Source: JAWLEV01 sp041685915 (GTDB taxonomy: Bacteria; Chloroflexota; Anaerolineae; UBA1429). From it: a stretch of 20,662 bases of DNA. Every line of letters begins with the position of its first letter. Within the stretch, counting starts at the first letter, position 1. Positions 1 to 7,927 of this stretch are shown in pieces. Below the pieces are notes generated by a model, which was not told where the DNA came from, searched no databases, and saw only the letters and a list, made by a program, of their open reading frames with translations. The stretch is from assembly GCA_041685915.1 (NCBI GenBank), contig JAWLEV010000049.1:1-20662 (forward strand). The letters run 5' to 3'. The translations under genes and the position numbers were made by a program.

Positions 1-94
1 CAGTTTTGCTCCGCAAAACTGCCAAGGGAAGACGCCAAAGGAACTGCGAAGCAGTTACTCGTCTTCCCCGATTGGCGAAGCAAACGCTTCGCCA
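1..94. repeat. Three adjacent inverted repeats (hairpin stack)
   Basis: Three perfect or nested dyads stand side by side. The first has 9-bp arms at 1-9 and 13-21 (CAGTTTTGC / GCAAAACTG) and a 3-nt loop. The second has outer arms GGGAAGACG at 26-34 and CGTCTTCCC at 60-68, with an inner hairpin AACTGC-gaa-GCAGTT at 42-56. The third has arms TGGCGAAGC at 73-81 and GCTTCGCCA at 86-94 with a 4-nt loop. No long T run follows them. They lie just downstream of the minus-strand pentapeptide gene, so they could end its transcript, or be a small intergenic repeat cut by the window edge. The inverted repeats are certain; the role is not. Confidence 0.75.
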
Positions 95-143
95 CTACGT
101 GCCGCGACAAGGGGGACAGGTGGCCGTATAGGGAAAAAGTGCC

Positions 144-641
144 CTACTCGTGCTTGCTGCCGTCGGGGAGGGTGACGCCCTCCAGGGTGGCCGCCCGGGC
201 AAGTTGTTCCTCGGTGACGCTGACGGCCTCTGTAAGGTTGGCCTCCCGCAGATTCGCAGATTGCAGATCGGCGTCCTGCAGGTTGGCACCCCAGAGGTCG
301 GCCCCCTGAAGGTCAGCCCCCTCCAGGTCGACCCCCTCCAGGTCGGCGCTGCGCAGATCCGCCTCCCGTAGGTTGGCGCGGGCCAGAAAGGCATCCTGCA
401 GTTGGACCCGGCGCAGGACGGCCCCCTGAAGATCGGCCCGACGCAAATAGGCCCCCCGCAGATCGGCATAACGCAGGTTGGCTCCCCGAAGATTGGCGCG
501 CCACAGGTCGATCCCCTGCAGGTCGGCCTCCGCCAGATCTGCCTCCTGAAGGTCGGGCATCACATCCGATATCTCGTCTCGCCACGCGTTCCACATCCGC
601 ACACCCTGCCTCAGGATACGAAGATGCTCCTCCCTTGCCAT
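144..641 (-). CDS. Pentapeptide-repeat protein
   Basis: The 165-residue product starts with a short non-repeat head of about 30 residues. About 20 tandem pentapeptides of the A(D/N)LXX type follow (for example ADLQG, ANLRG, ADLRS) up to about residue 137, then a short tail. Such repeats fold into a right-handed quadrilateral beta-helix. No signal peptide or membrane segment is visible, so it should be cytoplasmic. The ATG at 641 is supported by a strong ribosome site, GAGGAGG, a few bases upstream. Pentapeptide proteins range from gyrase-protecting DNA mimics to structural modules; this one has no flanking domain that tells which. The repetition is also visible in the DNA (about 240-545). The fold is certain, the function unknown. 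Confidence 0.9.
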   Translation of the reverse strand: MAREEHLRILRQGVRMWNAWRDEISDVMPDLQEADLAEADLQGIDLWRANLRGANLRYADLRGAYLRRADLQGAVLRRVQLQDAFLARANLREADLRSADLEGVDLEGADLQGADLWGANLQDADLQSANLREANLTEAVSVTEEQLARAATLEGVTLPDGSKHE

Positions 642-755
642 ACGTCCTCCTCTGCCACTCTATGGGTTTCAGGATTCATCGTGCACATAGTATAAGGGTA
701 ATGGGTCAAACAGGGAAAGAGAAACGCTCAAGGACGTCGTGGCGCGCTTGTGTAT

Positions 756-2660
756 CTAGTCCTCCACTACCTCCACGTGGGCCACAACGCACCAGGGCGT
801 CTCCTCCACTTCCCCCACGATCTGCAGTTTGTCGCCGCGGTGGGCATGGTACAGTCCCACCCGCACCCTATACTGGCCGGGGGGCGCCTCCTCGGGGATC
901 AAAAGGGCGCGGTGATCCACCAGGGTCTCGCCGGGCGCGGCCTCCTCAAAGGGGCGCATGCCGTTCTGGGGCCTGCCGTCCCGCTGGCTCCATATCCTGT
1001 CATCCTCGTCGATCAGGTGGGCAAAGATCTTGTAAGGGTCGGAGGGTGGACGCGAGCCCACAGTCCACCGCAGGGTGAGGGGCAGGACGCGGCCGGCCGT
1101 CACCCTTTGAGACCGGGGACGATAGGAAAGAGCCAATCCCTCCTCAAAGGTGACGCGCTCAAAGGCCGACATCCCCGCCTCGTGGTCAGACCGCACGTAC
1201 AGGGCCAGGCGGTTGTATCCATACTCCTCGTACATGGCCCGCGCTGCGTTCTGCTCCAACCATTCTCCCCCGGCATTCATAGAGTGTCTCAGAGGGACAC
1301 GATAGGTCACCAGCCACAGCTGGCGGTGGCGGTCAAAGAGGGCATGCAGCGCCTCCCCCACATCCTCCTGATCGAACCAGCCCAAATAGTAAGAGGACGA
1401 GATCCCGGGAGCGTACATGCGCAGGATACCCTCCTGCCAGATATAGCCCGCCACGATGGCGTCTTCGGGCTCTGCCAGGTCGCGCAGGGTTCGGGCCACG
1501 GGACGAAGGTCCTCCTCGGGCGAGGCAAAGGGGGTGTATGCCGCCGGAAGCAGCACCACCCAAGCGAGGATGAGGGGCAGGGCAAAAAGGGACGCCCACC
1601 ACTTTAGATCCACCACCCCCACGGCGACCAACAGATACAGGGCGGGGGTGATATACAGCAAAAAGCGCCCCTGGAAGAAGGGAATGTATAATTGCACAAA
1701 AAAGCCGGCCACGACGGGCAAGAGGACGGTCAGAAGCAGCAACCATCTGTGCCCGCCATCTTGGTGGTCACCAAAACGGCGAACGCCCCACGCCGCCCCC
1801 ACCAGCAGCGCTGCCAGGGCCAGGCCGGCGGCCCAATCCCGCCCATGGGGTCCTCCCGCAAGATAGAAGGGTATCTCCAAAAGGTAGGCGCCCAAATCCA
1901 GAGGTCCGCTTTCCGCGACCAGGGTGTGGGCCCCGCCCAGGGCCGTATCGTAGGTCAGCAGCAACCACGGCGAAAGCAGTCCAAGGATAGCTCCCTGGGC
2001 CAGGAGCCAGTTCCGCAGATCTCTCATGATCGCCGGGAATCCCATGCGGAGGGCCTCCACCAGCAGCCAGGCTCCCTGAGCCGCATAGAGGAGGACGGCA
2101 TAGTAGTGGCTTCCAAGGGTGAGGACGCCGCTGATGACATAGACGCCCCAGAGCCAGGGGCGCTGACTTCGGGCCCCCTGCAGGTGGCGAGACCAGACAT
2201 AGAGGCCCAGGGTGCCGAACAGGGTGACAAAGGGATAAGCCTTGGCCTCGCGGCTATAGTAGATGGCCAAGGGAGAGACGGCCCAGAGCAGCGCCGCCAG
2301 CAGACCCGCCGCGTCGCCCCTGAGCCACCTTCCCCAGATAAAGACGAGGGGGATGGTCAACACGCCGCACACGACGGAGAGCAGGCGCAGGTTGTAGGCG
2401 CTATCGCCCAGCACGCCCAGCCAAAATTTAAGGGCCAGGCGATGGGCCGGGGGATCGGTATCGTTGGTCAGGCGAGACATCCTGACCAGGTCGGGGAGGT
2501 TCTGCTGGGCAAAGTAAGCGTTGTTGCCCTCGTCCCACCAGAGGGCGGGGCCGGCAAGGTCCCAAAGGCGCAGGCACGCTCCCAGGAGCAGGATGGCCCC
2601 CAGGAGCAAAAGTGTCCCCGTCTTTAATTGGTCCGCACAGAACGGCCTGTGCCTTTCCAT
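756..2660 (-). CDS. ArnT/PMT-like GT-C family glycosyltransferase, integral membrane
   Basis: This is a polytopic membrane protein of 634 residues (650 if the upstream ATG at 2708 is used). After the first hydrophobic segment comes the motif LWWDEGNNAYFA, which matches the first-loop Asp-Glu of GT-C glycosyltransferases (GT39/ArnT/PMT), followed by NDTDPPAHR, like the usual HPPLY stretch. About ten hydrophobic helices follow, then a soluble beta-rich C-terminal domain (last about 130 residues) with the pattern PYKIFAHLIDEDDRIWSQRD and APPGQYRVRVGLY. Such enzymes transfer sugars from polyprenyl-phosphate carriers to lipid or protein acceptors on the outer face of the membrane; substrate cannot be read. 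I prefer the ATG at 2660 because GAGG precedes it by five bases, whereas the ATG at 2708 lacks a ribosome site. It stands alone, divergent from the ABC permease. Confidence 0.85.
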   Translation of the reverse strand: MERHRPFCADQLKTGTLLLLGAILLLGACLRLWDLAGPALWWDEGNNAYFAQQNLPDLVRMSRLTNDTDPPAHRLALKFWLGVLGDSAYNLRLLSVVCGVLTIPLVFIWGRWLRGDAAGLLAALLWAVSPLAIYYSREAKAYPFVTLFGTLGLYVWSRHLQGARSQRPWLWGVYVISGVLTLGSHYYAVLLYAAQGAWLLVEALRMGFPAIMRDLRNWLLAQGAILGLLSPWLLLTYDTALGGAHTLVAESGPLDLGAYLLEIPFYLAGGPHGRDWAAGLALAALLVGAAWGVRRFGDHQDGGHRWLLLLTVLLPVVAGFFVQLYIPFFQGRFLLYITPALYLLVAVGVVDLKWWASLFALPLILAWVVLLPAAYTPFASPEEDLRPVARTLRDLAEPEDAIVAGYIWQEGILRMYAPGISSSYYLGWFDQEDVGEALHALFDRHRQLWLVTYRVPLRHSMNAGGEWLEQNAARAMYEEYGYNRLALYVRSDHEAGMSAFERVTFEEGLALSYRPRSQRVTAGRVLPLTLRWTVGSRPPSDPYKIFAHLIDEDDRIWSQRDGRPQNGMRPFEEAAPGETLVDHRALLIPEEAPPGQYRVRVGLYHAHRGDKLQIVGEVEETPWCVVAHVEVVED

Positions 2661-2707
2661 CAGCGCCTCACGCACTATTTGCACTCTTGCAGAGAGACTC
2701 ACGGGCA

Positions 2708-2738
2708 TTTATCTGTTATTTCCCATTCGTGGTATAAT
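2708..2738 (+). promoter_or_regulatory. Putative promoter of the ABC permease/ATPase operon
   Basis: A consensus -10 TATAAT sits at 2733-2738, about 43 bp before the ATG at 2782. The -35 is poor: TTTATC at 2708-2713 with a 19-bp spacer is the best I can see. The -10 is convincing, the -35 is not. Confidence 0.5.
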
Positions 2739-2762
2739 AGCATTCATCGTCCATTTTGGTAA
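2733..2762 (-). promoter_or_regulatory. Putative promoter of the glycosyltransferase gene
   Basis: On the minus strand TTACCA (2757-2762) and TATTAT (2734-2739) are 17 bp apart. The -10 overlaps the -10 of the rightward promoter (TATAAT at 2733-2738), so the two divergent genes would compete for polymerase. Transcription would start near 2727, giving a leader of about 67 nt to the ATG at 2660. Confidence 0.45.
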
Positions 2763-2781
2763 ATATAAAAGTGTGGTACGA

Positions 2782-3942
2782 ATGTCCACAGCGCTTCATC
2801 TGGCCCTCAAAGAGATCTGGCGAGGACTGGGACGTTTTCTACTTTTCAGTCTGGTCATCGCCCTCATCACCCTCCTGATCCTCTTTATCGCCGCCCTGGG
2901 CGAGGGGCTGGGGGCGGGCAACCGCGAGTACTTGGAAAAGTTGAACGGCCAGTTGGTCGCCTATCAGGATACAGCGCGGCTTAACATCGCCAGCAGTCGC
3001 ATCGACTGCGACGTGCGGCGGGCCCTCAGCGGCATCAAGGGCGTGGAAGCCGTCGGCGGTGTCGGCTTTTCCAGCGTGGCCATTCCCAGAGGCGGCGGCG
3101 ACGATCCCTTTGACGTTTCCCTCATCGGCGTGGAGCCGGGCAAGCCCGGGGAACCGCCCGTCACAAAGGGGAACACGCTGGCGCGGCGGAGCGCCGACAG
3201 GGTCATCGTAGACAAGACCGTGGCCCTGGTCATGAACGTCGATGTGGGCGACACGATCACGGTGCGCTCCGCGCAAGGCGCCGATTACGAGTTCTATCCT
3301 CTCCAGGTGGTGGGCATCACCAGCAGCCAAAAGTACGCCATCCGTCCCTCCATCTTTGTGCCCATCGCCACCTGGGACAAGATAAGACCAAAAGCCGCAG
3401 TGGGAGGGGGCGTGGACGAACCGGTGTGCAACGTGGCCGCCATACGCCTGCAGGATCCGAATCAGATCGAGGTCATGGGGCAGCGCCTCATGGAACGGGT
3501 GAGGAAGGTGGAGGTTGTGGACCGCAAGACGGCCTATGAGAACACCCCCGGCTATAGCGCGCAACAGAGCACCCTGACCACACAGAACACCTTTGCCCTG
3601 CTTATCGGGCTCCTGGTCATCGGGGGCTTTTTTCAGATCCAGACCCTGCAAAAGGTGCCCCAGATCGGCATGCTCAAGGCCATTGGTACGCCCAACGGTG
3701 TCGTCGCTGCGGCGGCCATGATACAGATCATCCTCGTCACCCTGTTGGGGGTGATCGTGGGTACCCTGATCGCCTTGGGCGTAGCCCTGATCTTTCCGCC
3801 CAATATCCCCATCATCTTTGAGCCGCGATCGGGGGCCACGGCCGTGATCTCTATTCTGCTCATCGGCCCTCTGGGGGGTCTCGTCTCCGTGCGCTATTCG
3901 CTGCGCGTGGAACCGCTGATCGCCCTGGGGTTGGATACGTAG
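2782..3942 (+). CDS. ABC transporter permease, FtsX/MacB-like
   Basis: The product has 386 residues. One membrane helix lies near the N-terminus (about 19-41), followed by an extracytoplasmic domain of roughly 220 residues of MacB-core type (for example DPFDVSLIGVEPG). Three membrane helices make up the last 130 residues. The cytoplasmic loop QIGMLKAIGTPNG is the typical FtsX coupling segment. Such permeases act with a LolD/MacB-type ATPase as mechanotransmission or lipid/peptide export machines. The frame is open upstream to 2521, but that stretch lies inside the opposite glycosyltransferase gene and across the promoter; the ATG at 2782, just after the -10, gives a protein starting directly at the amphipathic N-terminal helix. 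It is followed after 9 bp by its ATPase. Substrate unknown. Confidence 0.88.
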   Translation: MSTALHLALKEIWRGLGRFLLFSLVIALITLLILFIAALGEGLGAGNREYLEKLNGQLVAYQDTARLNIASSRIDCDVRRALSGIKGVEAVGGVGFSSVAIPRGGGDDPFDVSLIGVEPGKPGEPPVTKGNTLARRSADRVIVDKTVALVMNVDVGDTITVRSAQGADYEFYPLQVVGITSSQKYAIRPSIFVPIATWDKIRPKAAVGGGVDEPVCNVAAIRLQDPNQIEVMGQRLMERVRKVEVVDRKTAYENTPGYSAQQSTLTTQNTFALLIGLLVIGGFFQIQTLQKVPQIGMLKAIGTPNGVVAAAAMIQIILVTLLGVIVGTLIALGVALIFPPNIPIIFEPRSGATAVISILLIGPLGGLVSVRYSLRVEPLIALGLDT

Positions 3943-3951
3943 GGAGGACGC

Positions 3952-4725
3952 ATGATCGCTCTTGAGGCACAGTCGATTGTCAAGACGTATCCCGTGGGCG
4001 ATGGCGAGGTGCGCGCTGTGGACGACGTCTCCTTCTGCATACAAGAGGGCGAACTTGTGGCCCTGGTGGGCCCCAGCGGCTCGGGCAAGACCACCGCCGT
4101 CGCCATGCTGGCCGGCCTCCTGCGGCCCACCTCGGGAAATATCTTTGTGGGGGGTGAGGAACTGACGGCCATGGAAGAGACGAAAAAGGCCCGCTTTCGC
4201 AAACGCAACATCGGCTTCACCTTTCAGCAGAACAACCTCGTCTCCTACCTCACGGCACTGGAGAACGTGGAGTTGATGCTGCGCCTGAACGGCGAATTCG
4301 ACGCGGCCGGCAGGGCGCGTGCCCGGGAACTCTTGACCCTGTTGGGTCTCGAGGAGCGTCTCCACGTCCTGCCCCGGCAACTGTCCGGCGGTCAGCAGCA
4401 GCGGGTGGCCATCGCCCGTTCTCTGATCAACAGGCCCAATCTGGTATTAGCGGATGAACCGACGGCCAGTCTGGACACGGAACGTGCCGTCCAGGTCGTA
4501 GAGACGCTGGCCGATCTGGTGCACGAGCAGAGGCGGGCGGGCGTCATGGTCACCCACGACCTGCGCCTGGTGGAATATGTGGATCGCATCATACAGATGG
4601 TGGACGGGCGCTTGGCGCGCATCGTGAGCCCCGACGACGACCTCAGTTGCCTGACCGACCCCGCCTCCTGTGAAAAGATAACGCCCGAGGCGCTGGGATG
4701 TTCTTGTGAGGATTCAACGCCATAA
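3952..4725 (+). CDS. ABC transporter ATP-binding protein, LolD/MacB type
   Basis: The 257-residue ATPase carries Walker A GPSGSGKT (40-47), a Q-loop FTFQQNN, the signature LSGGQQQR, Walker B LVLADEPT followed by ASLD, and the H-loop VTHD. This is the subfamily that pairs with FtsX-like permeases, and the permease gene lies 9 bp upstream. The start ATG follows GGAGG with good spacing. It would energise the permease at the inner membrane face. An unusual feature is the C-terminal tail after the ATPase core (about residues 228-257), which holds four cysteines (C-X6-C-X9-C-X-C). No terminator is seen before the next promoter at 4774. Confidence 0.92.
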   Translation: MIALEAQSIVKTYPVGDGEVRAVDDVSFCIQEGELVALVGPSGSGKTTAVAMLAGLLRPTSGNIFVGGEELTAMEETKKARFRKRNIGFTFQQNNLVSYLTALENVELMLRLNGEFDAAGRARARELLTLLGLEERLHVLPRQLSGGQQQRVAIARSLINRPNLVLADEPTASLDTERAVQVVETLADLVHEQRRAGVMVTHDLRLVEYVDRIIQMVDGRLARIVSPDDDLSCLTDPASCEKITPEALGCSCEDSTP

Positions 4726-4773
4726 TTTGGGGTGGGGCATCTGAACAGTTTTTAAAAGATTCGATCAGGATTC

Positions 4774-4802
4774 TTGACACTACTATGTGTCGATTGTAGA
4801 AT
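4774..4802 (+). promoter_or_regulatory. Sigma-70-type promoter of the acetyl-CoA synthetase gene
   Basis: A perfect -35 TTGACA (4774-4779) and a near-consensus -10 TAGAAT (4797-4802) are separated by exactly 17 bp. Transcription should begin near 4809, leaving a 50-nt leader before the ATG at 4859. Confidence 0.85.
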
Positions 4803-4858
4803 TACGGTGGAGAAAAGGTAGGATTTTTCATTCGAGGTACTGTAGTAGGGAGGATCGT

Positions 4859-6856
4859 ATGGCAGAAGAAGTAAGGGGCGGTATGGAAGCACTTATGGAG
4901 GAGGGCAGGGAATTTCCCCCACCTCCAGAGTTCTCCGAGGACGCCCATATCAAGTCTATGGAGCAGTACGAGGAGATGTACCAGGAATCCGTCGAGAATC
5001 CCGACGAGTTCTGGCTCGAACAGGCCGAGAGGCTGGACTGGTACAAAAAGCCCACCAAGGGCCGCGAGTACACGTGGAACACGAGTGAAAACGTTATCGA
5101 TATAGAATGGTTTGCGGACGGGCAACTAAACCCCTCTTACAACTGCCTTGACCGTCACCTGGACACTTGGCGCAAGAACAAGGCAGCCATCATCTGGCAG
5201 GGGGATGAGGAGGAAGACGTTCGCATCCTCACGTATCAGGACCTGCACCGCGAGGTATGCAAGTTCGCCAACGTATTAAAGAGCAAGGGCGTCGAAAAGG
5301 GTGACCGTGTGGCCATCTATATGCCCATGATTCCCGAACTGGCCATCGCCATGCTGGCCGTCAGCCGCGTCGGTGCCATCCACTCTATCGTGTTCGGTGG
5401 TTTCAGCGCAAACGCCCTGGCCGACCGCATCAACGACTCGGACTGCAAAGTTCTCGTCACCAGCAACGTCTCGGTCCGTGCCGGCAGGCACATAGGGTTA
5501 AAGGACACGGCCGATCAGGCGTTAGAGTCGTGCCCGACCATCGAGAGCGTCATCGTCGTACAGCGTGCTGACGATGAGGTGCACATGGAGCCGGGACGCG
5601 ACACCTGGTGGCATGAAGAGATGGCCGACGTCTCGGCCGACAACGAAGCCGAGGTCATGGACGCCGAGGACATCTTCTTTATCCTCTACACCTCTGGCTC
5701 GACGGGCAAGCCCAAGGGCGTGGTCCACACCATAGGTGGCTATATGACCTATGTGGCGACGACGCACGAGTACGTCTTTGACATCCACGACGACGATACC
5801 TATTGGTGCACGGCCGACATCGGCTGGATCACGGGCCACAGTTATATCGTCTATGGTCCCCTCGCCAACGGAGCCACCTCGCTCATGTTCGAGGGGACGC
5901 CCACCTATCCCGATGCGAGCCGCTTCTGGCAGATCGTGGACAAGTTCCAGGTTAGCATCTTTTACACGGCTCCCACGGCCATCCGTGCGCTGGCGCGCCA
6001 GGGCAACGAGTGGGTGGAAAAGTGTGACCTCTCCAGCCTGCGCTTGCTGGGCACCGTGGGTGAGCCCATCAACCCCGAAGCTTGGATGTGGTACTATGAG
6101 AACATTGGCAAGGGCAACTGTCCCGTCGTGGACACCTACTGGCAGACGGAGACGGGCGGCATCATCATCACCCCGCTTCCGGGGGCCCACACCCTCAAGC
6201 CGGGCAGCGCCTCCCGTCCCTTCTTTGGCGTCGAGCCCGTGGTGCTGCGCGAAGACGGCACCGAGTGTGATGTCAACGAGGGCGGCGGCCTGTGCATCAA
6301 AAAGCCCTGGCCGGGTATGATGCGCACCACATGGGGCGACCATGAGCGGTTCATCCAGACGTACTTTACCATGTACGACGATCTTTACTACGCCGCAGAT
6401 GGCTGCCGCATCGACGAGGACGGCGACTACTGGCTCTTGGGACGGATCGATGACGTGGTCAACGTATCGGGCCATCGCATGGGAACGGCCGAGGTGGAGA
6501 GCGCGTTGGTGAGCCATCCGTCGGTCTCCCAGGCCGCCGTGGTGGGACGACCCCACGAGATCAAGGGGCAATCGCTCTACGCCTATGTGCAGACACGCGA
6601 GGGCATCGAGACGAACGACGAACTGGCCGACGAACTGGTGCAGCACGTGCGTTCGGAGATGGGCCCCATCGCCACCATCGACACGATCCAGTTCACCGAT
6701 CAGATGCCCACGACGCGCAGCGGCAAGATCATGCGTCGCATCCTGCGCAAGGTGGCGGAAGGCACCGAGGACACCCTTGGCGATACGAGCACCCTGGCGG
6801 ATCCGTCCGTCGTGGATGATCTCATCGCGGGGCGCGGGCAAGTACTGGAAGAATAA
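4859..6856 (+). CDS. acsA: Acetyl-CoA synthetase (AMP-forming acetate:CoA ligase)
   Basis: This 665-residue enzyme would convert acetate, ATP and CoA to acetyl-CoA via acetyl-AMP in the cytoplasm. It has the length and block order of the Acs family: adenylate motif YTSGSTGKPKG (about 277-287), the DTYWQTETGG block at 425-434 with Trp428 at the position that limits the acyl pocket in Acs enzymes, the hinge/C-terminal motif VNVSGHRMGTAEVES, and the catalytic lysine in TRSGKIMRR (Lys623), the residue acetylated in Acs regulation. The usual DTWWQTETG reads DTYWQTETG here. I take the ATG at 4859, preceded by GGGAGG, because the promoter at 4774-4802 excludes the in-frame upstream starts. It pairs with an acetate transporter gene downstream. 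Very secure. Confidence 0.97.
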   Translation: MAEEVRGGMEALMEEGREFPPPPEFSEDAHIKSMEQYEEMYQESVENPDEFWLEQAERLDWYKKPTKGREYTWNTSENVIDIEWFADGQLNPSYNCLDRHLDTWRKNKAAIIWQGDEEEDVRILTYQDLHREVCKFANVLKSKGVEKGDRVAIYMPMIPELAIAMLAVSRVGAIHSIVFGGFSANALADRINDSDCKVLVTSNVSVRAGRHIGLKDTADQALESCPTIESVIVVQRADDEVHMEPGRDTWWHEEMADVSADNEAEVMDAEDIFFILYTSGSTGKPKGVVHTIGGYMTYVATTHEYVFDIHDDDTYWCTADIGWITGHSYIVYGPLANGATSLMFEGTPTYPDASRFWQIVDKFQVSIFYTAPTAIRALARQGNEWVEKCDLSSLRLLGTVGEPINPEAWMWYYENIGKGNCPVVDTYWQTETGGIIITPLPGAHTLKPGSASRPFFGVEPVVLREDGTECDVNEGGGLCIKKPWPGMMRTTWGDHERFIQTYFTMYDDLYYAADGCRIDEDGDYWLLGRIDDVVNVSGHRMGTAEVESALVSHPSVSQAAVVGRPHEIKGQSLYAYVQTREGIETNDELADELVQHVRSEMGPIATIDTIQFTDQMPTTRSGKIMRRILRKVAEGTEDTLGDTSTLADPSVVDDLIAGRGQVLEE

Positions 6857-6867
6857 CGTAAACCAGA

Positions 6868-6926
6868 AAACGCGCTCACATCCTCTCATCGCGGTTACAA
6901 CGCGGGAAAGGATGCTGGGCGCGTTT
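6868..6926 (+). promoter_or_regulatory. Long interrupted hairpin between the acetyl-CoA synthetase and acetate transporter genes
   Basis: Outer arms AAACGCGC (6868-6875) and GCGCGTTT (6919-6926) enclose a second pair CATCCT (6879-6884) / AGGATG (6909-6914) and an apical CGCG (6890-6893) / CGCG (6901-6904). Three stacked helices are therefore possible in about 60 nt, directly after the stop codon of acsA. It could protect the 3' end of the acsA message or act with the terminator that follows. The pairing is seen; the role is inferred. Confidence 0.6.
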
Positions 6927-6937
6927 CGTTTGACGGT

Positions 6938-6974
6938 AAAGGGTCTGCCATAGGAATGGAGAACCCTTTTTTTT
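6938..6974 (+). terminator. Intrinsic terminator after acsA
   Basis: Arms AAAGGGT (6938-6944) and ACCCTTT (6963-6969) with an inner CCAT/ATGG pair and an AGGA loop are followed by a run that totals eight T (6967-6974). It stands 78 bp before the acetate transporter ATG. No clear promoter lies between, so partial read-through would feed the transporter. Confidence 0.75.
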
Positions 6975-7051
6975 CAGGTCACGACCTATGGAGAGACGAA
7001 AAGCAGTCCAAAAGATAAAACGAGGCTAAAAAACGTAAAAGGAGAAGATCC

Positions 7052-7648
7052 ATGGCCGAAATCCGTAAAGTAATGTCAGAGATAAAGGACACCACCGCCA
7101 ACCCGGCCCCCCTCGGCTTGATGGGTTTTGGTATGACGACCGTGCTATTGAACATACATAATGCAGGATTTTTCCCCATAGGTACGATGATACTGGCCAT
7201 GGGAATATTCTACGGTGGCATGGCACAGGTTATCGCCGGGATCATGGAATGGAAAAAGGGCAACACCTTTGGAACGGTGGCATTCACATCCTATGGTCTG
7301 TTCTGGCTTACGCTGGTCGGCTTGCTGGTGATGCCAAAGATGGGATGGGGTGATGCCGCGGGTAATACCGCGATGGCCTGGTATCTGTTTATGTGGGGCC
7401 TGTTCACCGGCCTGATGTTTATAGGGACGTTGAAACTCAATGGGGCACTACAGTTCGTGTTTGGAACACTGACCATATTGTTCTTCCTGCTGGCTATTGG
7501 AGACGCCACAGGGAATGTGGGATGGACCCGCATCGCCGGGTTCGAAGGCATCATCTGTGGACTGTCGGCCATATACACCGCCATGGCCGAGGTGCTGAAC
7601 GAAGTGTATGGAAGAATCGTGGCGCCGATATGGCCCGTGGAAGAATAG
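7052..7648 (+). CDS. satP: Acetate uptake transporter, SatP/YaaH (GPR1/FUN34) family
   Basis: The 198-residue membrane protein has six hydrophobic segments. The family signature NPAPLGLMGFG lies at residues 17-27, just before the first helix. Known members (E. coli SatP, yeast Ady2/Gpr1) are acetate/succinate channels or proton-coupled carriers in the cytoplasmic membrane. The length equals that of E. coli SatP. The start ATG has AGGAG eight bases upstream. Its position after acetyl-CoA synthetase makes a compact acetate uptake-and-activation module: the transporter brings acetate in, Acs traps it as acetyl-CoA. No own promoter could be seen downstream of the acsA terminator. It ends with a strong terminator of its own. 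Confidence 0.93.
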   Translation: MAEIRKVMSEIKDTTANPAPLGLMGFGMTTVLLNIHNAGFFPIGTMILAMGIFYGGMAQVIAGIMEWKKGNTFGTVAFTSYGLFWLTLVGLLVMPKMGWGDAAGNTAMAWYLFMWGLFTGLMFIGTLKLNGALQFVFGTLTILFFLLAIGDATGNVGWTRIAGFEGIICGLSAIYTAMAEVLNEVYGRIVAPIWPVEE

Positions 7649-7743
7649 CATTCAGCGGTAGGCATTGGCATCCCCTTATCTGGCCATTTTCGGAAGGGTA
7701 AAAGGCGCGCCATCGAAAAAGTGCTATTCACAGTGATAACGAG

Positions 7744-7784
7744 CCCGGAGCTCCGAAGGGATGATTGAGAGCTCCGGGTTTTTT
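7744..7784 (+). terminator. Intrinsic terminator after the acetate transporter gene
   Basis: Perfect 10-bp arms CCCGGAGCTC (7744-7753) and GAGCTCCGGG (7769-7778) are followed directly by six T (7779-7784). A textbook rho-independent terminator. Confidence 0.92.
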
Positions 7785-7863
7785 GTCATCCGCTACCCTT
7801 CAGAGAAACCAAGTCAGATCTCGCAACATGGACGATAAGGCCACGGGCAAACAACCGGGGGTT

Positions 7864-7892
7864 TTGCCAGGAATTGCAGCTCGACGTATAAT
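7864..7892 (+). promoter_or_regulatory. Sigma-70-type promoter of the HtrA-like protease gene
   Basis: TTGCCA (7864-7869) and a perfect TATAAT (7887-7892) are spaced by 17 bp; the start would be near 7899, about 29 nt before the ATG. No CIRCE-like or other operator dyad is visible around it. Confidence 0.8.
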
Positions 7893-7927
7893 TTGTTTAC
7901 AAGGACCGATAAAAAGCGAGGTAAGAT

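Noticed and set aside
1692..2627. 311-codon open frame on the plus strand
   Set aside because: It is antisense to the membrane part of the glycosyltransferase; the product is Gln/Gly/Arg-rich without a domain.
2521..2781. N-terminal extension of the ABC permease
   Set aside because: The extension is antisense to the glycosyltransferase gene and crosses the promoter; the ATG at 2782 gives a normal FtsX-like N-terminus.
2839..4380. 513-codon open frame on the minus strand
   Set aside because: It lies opposite the ABC permease and ATPase, which have clear family motifs. Its product is rich in His, Asp, Gly and Gln, typical of the antisense of GC-rich coding DNA, and has no recognisable domain.
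5522..6889. 455-codon open frame on the minus strand
   Set aside because: It is antisense to the well-conserved acetyl-CoA synthetase, has no ribosome site or domain, and has shadow-like composition.
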